A stretch of 64,000 nucleotides of DNA, from the NCBI GenBank assembly GCA_963691655.1, contig OY829329.1, positions 53,271,408 to 53,335,407 on the forward strand, in the 5' to 3' direction. Positions 61,780-64,000 of this stretch are shown here, one piece after another. Both the position numbers and the translations under genes were made by a program. Source of the DNA: Toxonevra muliebris. Taxonomy: Eukaryota; Arthropoda; Insecta; Diptera; Pallopteridae. The notes beneath the pieces are model-generated. The model was not told the origin of the DNA, did no database searches, and was given only the letters and a program-made list of their open reading frames with translations. The stretch's first letter is position 1; each line of letters opens with the position of its first letter.

Positions 61780-62032
61780 AAAAAAAGTGAAAATAAGCAA
61801 CCATGACAGCGAAAAATGGACGCCAGTAAAGAAGAAGAAGAAGGACGCCAAACAAAATGGACGATGACTACGCGATGGAACGCCGAAACTATTTATAAAG
61901 TTTGTTGTTTTTTGTTGTTGTTGCGTGGAAATTCTTCAATGAAAATTGAGTAGAGTGAAAAAGTTTGCTAGCGGCGAGCGAGCGAGAACTGCGTAAATGT
62001 CAAGCACACAAATAATGAAGTTTCAATGTAAG
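61780..62032 (+). other. Possible 5' exon with splice donor, speculative
   Basis: Less AT-rich sequence with AAGAAG and GCGAGCGAGCGAG stretches leads to ATGTCAAGCACACAAATAAT at 61997 and then TTTCAAT followed by GTAAGTTTAAG at 62030. This would fit a 5' untranslated exon with a very short coding start ending in a good donor. There is no homology evidence, and downstream exons would be outside the part I can connect. Confidence 0.22.
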
Positions 62033-63127
62033 TTTAAGTAGTCGTATACAATAATCGAAATGGCATACGTTAACATTTTTTATATGCATATAGCTGAAAC
62101 AGAAGTTTGTGTCTCTGAAATTTTGACTGCGCTACCCACGTAGGGTAGCAGTAATGGGTTACATGACTGCATATAAATGCGACATTGACATTGCTGGGTT
62201 GCAATCATCTGTTTTTATTTTTTGCTCAAGTTTTGGCAAATTTTATTATTACAAATACAAAAAAGCCATAGTTGAACTTTAATATTTTTTTTTTTGGCAC
62301 TGTGTGACATCACTTTGAATTTTGCGTAGGTTGGTTATATATAGTAAGTAGGAAAAGTGTAAAAAAGTGTTTTTCACTAGACATGGAAAGACATTTCTAG
62401 AAAATCTTCAATAAATTCGATGGTATCTTCACAACAATGTAGGCAGGCCTTTCACTTCGTTTGTTCAATATATATTGACCAAATTTGTACTTTATAGCAC
62501 ACAAGCTCAGTAATAGGGTAAATTGTGTTATATGGGCTACTTGGTAATCAATATTTCCTCCTTCTACCTTTCAAGTTTTGCTTCTACTCCTATGACTTCT
62601 ACTCTATTCCACACTTGATCAAAACTAATTGTATTATAGGTATACCTAACAATAGTCACAACTTGACGTTTATAAAATTTTGCTCGCTTTTCATTAGCTC
62701 CATAATCAAGATGGTCGCAAACTACAAATCGATTGAAATATTTAAGTTCTATTGAAAGCAATCAATGAAAATAACGAAAATAATTTCTAACCACTATTAC
62801 GATATAGTGGCGGTTCAAAAAAAAAAAAAACAATGTTAGCGTCAGATTTCATATGAAATGTTCATAATTCAAGCCAAGCATATTAAAAATTCAATCGCCG
62901 TAGTCAGCACTCGAATTCTGCTACTCAAAATATTCAACAAAATTCTGTCCTGGTGAAGCTGCTACTTCAAATTCGTTGGTGAAGACTACCGAAAAAAGCA
63001 AGTCAAATTCGAGTTACTCAAATCAGTTAATCAAATATTGCCTGTTGAAGCCAGCGATTTGAAATCGGATCGAAGATTCACAACCCGAAGGCAAGATCTC
63101 AAAATATTCAAACAAAATAAATTAACA
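62033..63127. other. No recognised gene
   Basis: AT-rich DNA. The segment at 62860-63120 is less AT-rich and repetitive in feel (CTACTTCAAATTCG, CTACTCAAAATATTCAAC), and similar wording reappears at 63540-63700. It may belong to an unrecognised retroelement. Confidence 0.35.
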
Positions 63128-63513
63128 GTTAACCGTTATGTATATGACTTTTATGTTTTTGGTGACCCCTAGTGAAATTTTCTGACAAATATTTTTGTGG
63201 AATATTTTAATCCTTAAATGTCTCTTTTGAAAGGACTTTTCAGGTTTTCATCAAAAAAGGGGTCAAATTGTCCCATAAAAAGAGGAAGTAAAGGGTTAAT
63301 ATGGTCTACGGAAATGATCCTCATAAAATTCTATAATAAAACTTCCCTGATACGACATTAATTTATAACAATTTTTGCACTTAGTATTCAGCTCCCTTCG
63401 ACCAAAAAATTAAAACTTTGACCCACTGTAAAAAAAAAAAAATGAGTCGTGCTTTACAAAAATAATCTATACAACATGCCCTTTCAGGATTATAGAAATG
63501 TTGTTGGACTGTG
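63128..63513. mobile_element. Solo arm of palindromic element, family 2
   Basis: It begins at GTTAACCGTTATGTATATGA and follows the right arm of the element at 53724-55349 almost base for base (GGTGACCCCTAGTGAAATTT, GGGGTCAAATTGTCCCATAA). It ends in TGTTGGACTGTG at 63513, then TAA. The start coincides with the inner arm boundary of copy B. There is no inverted partner upstream. Confidence 0.75.
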
Positions 63514-64000
63514 TAATGTATCTTGAGAAGCTGATAACATATGTCAGTTGGACGAAGGCTACCGAACCAACCGTTTAAACTAGTCGACGAAATACTACAT
63601 GTCAAAACCAACAGTCTGAATACTTAAAAACCACCAACAAATTTAATCCACCAGAAACGGTACAAGATTGGCAGACGGACCAAGATCTTGAAAGATACTA
63701 AGAAATTTAAGGTAAGTAAAAAACAATCTCTTTTTCTTTTCCTCTTCCATCATTTCTTAAATTTTCCGACAGTTGGTCAGGCCCGGGCTGGCATTCAACA
63801 CCGACACAGTATTAATCATGCCACAATGCTAAACTGATTCTAACAGTTGCAGATAAAATATCGGTTACTGAAATATATCCGAATTGAATTTCATCTTTAC
63901 AAAGGATATGAAGAAAGCCGTTAAAATATCCAAACCAATCATCATAGGAATAAATGATCGCTTTAAAATCATGACAAGGATAAGTAGTCCAGAAATCTGA
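63514..64000. other. No recognised gene
   Basis: Moderately AT-rich sequence with a possible splice donor, AAGGTAAGTAAAAAAC, at about 63709. No coding frame or motif supports an exon. Confidence 0.3.

Overview
The window reads as nuclear DNA of an insect, most probably a fly (Diptera). It is strongly AT-rich with long homopolymer runs. It carries eukaryotic tRNA-Val(AAC) genes with internal A and B boxes and T-run terminators, mariner/Tc1/hAT-type transposons, and 5'-truncated LINEs. A mariner relic shows the 41-residue catalytic spacing known from a tephritid (rosa-type) group, so a fruit fly is plausible, but species cannot be named. No host protein-coding gene could be recognised: every readable protein segment is a transposon relic, and the rest looks like intergenic or intronic DNA.

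Layout. 1-5.2 kb: a deleted rosa-type mariner (1556-2546), a possible hAT-like repeat with a smaller one inside, and two tRNA-Val genes in inverted orientation (4832-4904 minus, 5054-5126 plus). 7.2 kb: an interstitial (CCTAA)n tract. 10.7-13.5 kb: the first copy of a three-copy hAT-like family (10739-11633), then a palindromic element (12204-13046) sitting inside a degenerate AT-rich repeat. 16-17.7 kb: a hAT-like element with a perfect 8-bp target duplication and a possible LINE 5' relic. 19-21.9 kb: degenerate TTGATCAAACTGG-type repeats interrupted by other DNA. 23.7-29.7 kb: second hAT-like family copy, a truncated Tc1, a minus-strand mariner relic, and a LINE RNase H relic. 31.4-34.4 kb: a TA-flanked MITE, an almost complete Tc1-like transposon with its terminal repeats and a candidate 81-bp intron (32155-33721), tRNA-Val number 3, and a second MITE. 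35.6-40.2 kb: an AG microsatellite, a hAT-like element with perfect duplication, and an R1-like LINE whose 10-bp target duplication and poly(A) tail are intact. 44.8 kb: a tRNA-derived SINE-like insertion. 46.6-50 kb: third hAT-like family copy, then a Tc1-like element with a Harbinger-like element nested in it. 53.4-55.3 kb: tRNA-Val number 4 and a 1.6-kb palindromic element with a second palindrome in its loop. 58.1-59.4 kb: about 120 copies of an 11-bp satellite. 60.9-63.5 kb: a terminal-repeat element filled with a minisatellite, a possible 5' exon, and a solo arm of the palindromic family.

The tRNA genes are the only features likely to have a host function. The rest is a record of successive insertions. 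Five insertions carry perfect target duplications of 8 bp or more (10739, 16038, 35767 and 46638, plus the LINE at 38201); a sixth, the SINE-like insertion at 44838, has a 12-bp one.
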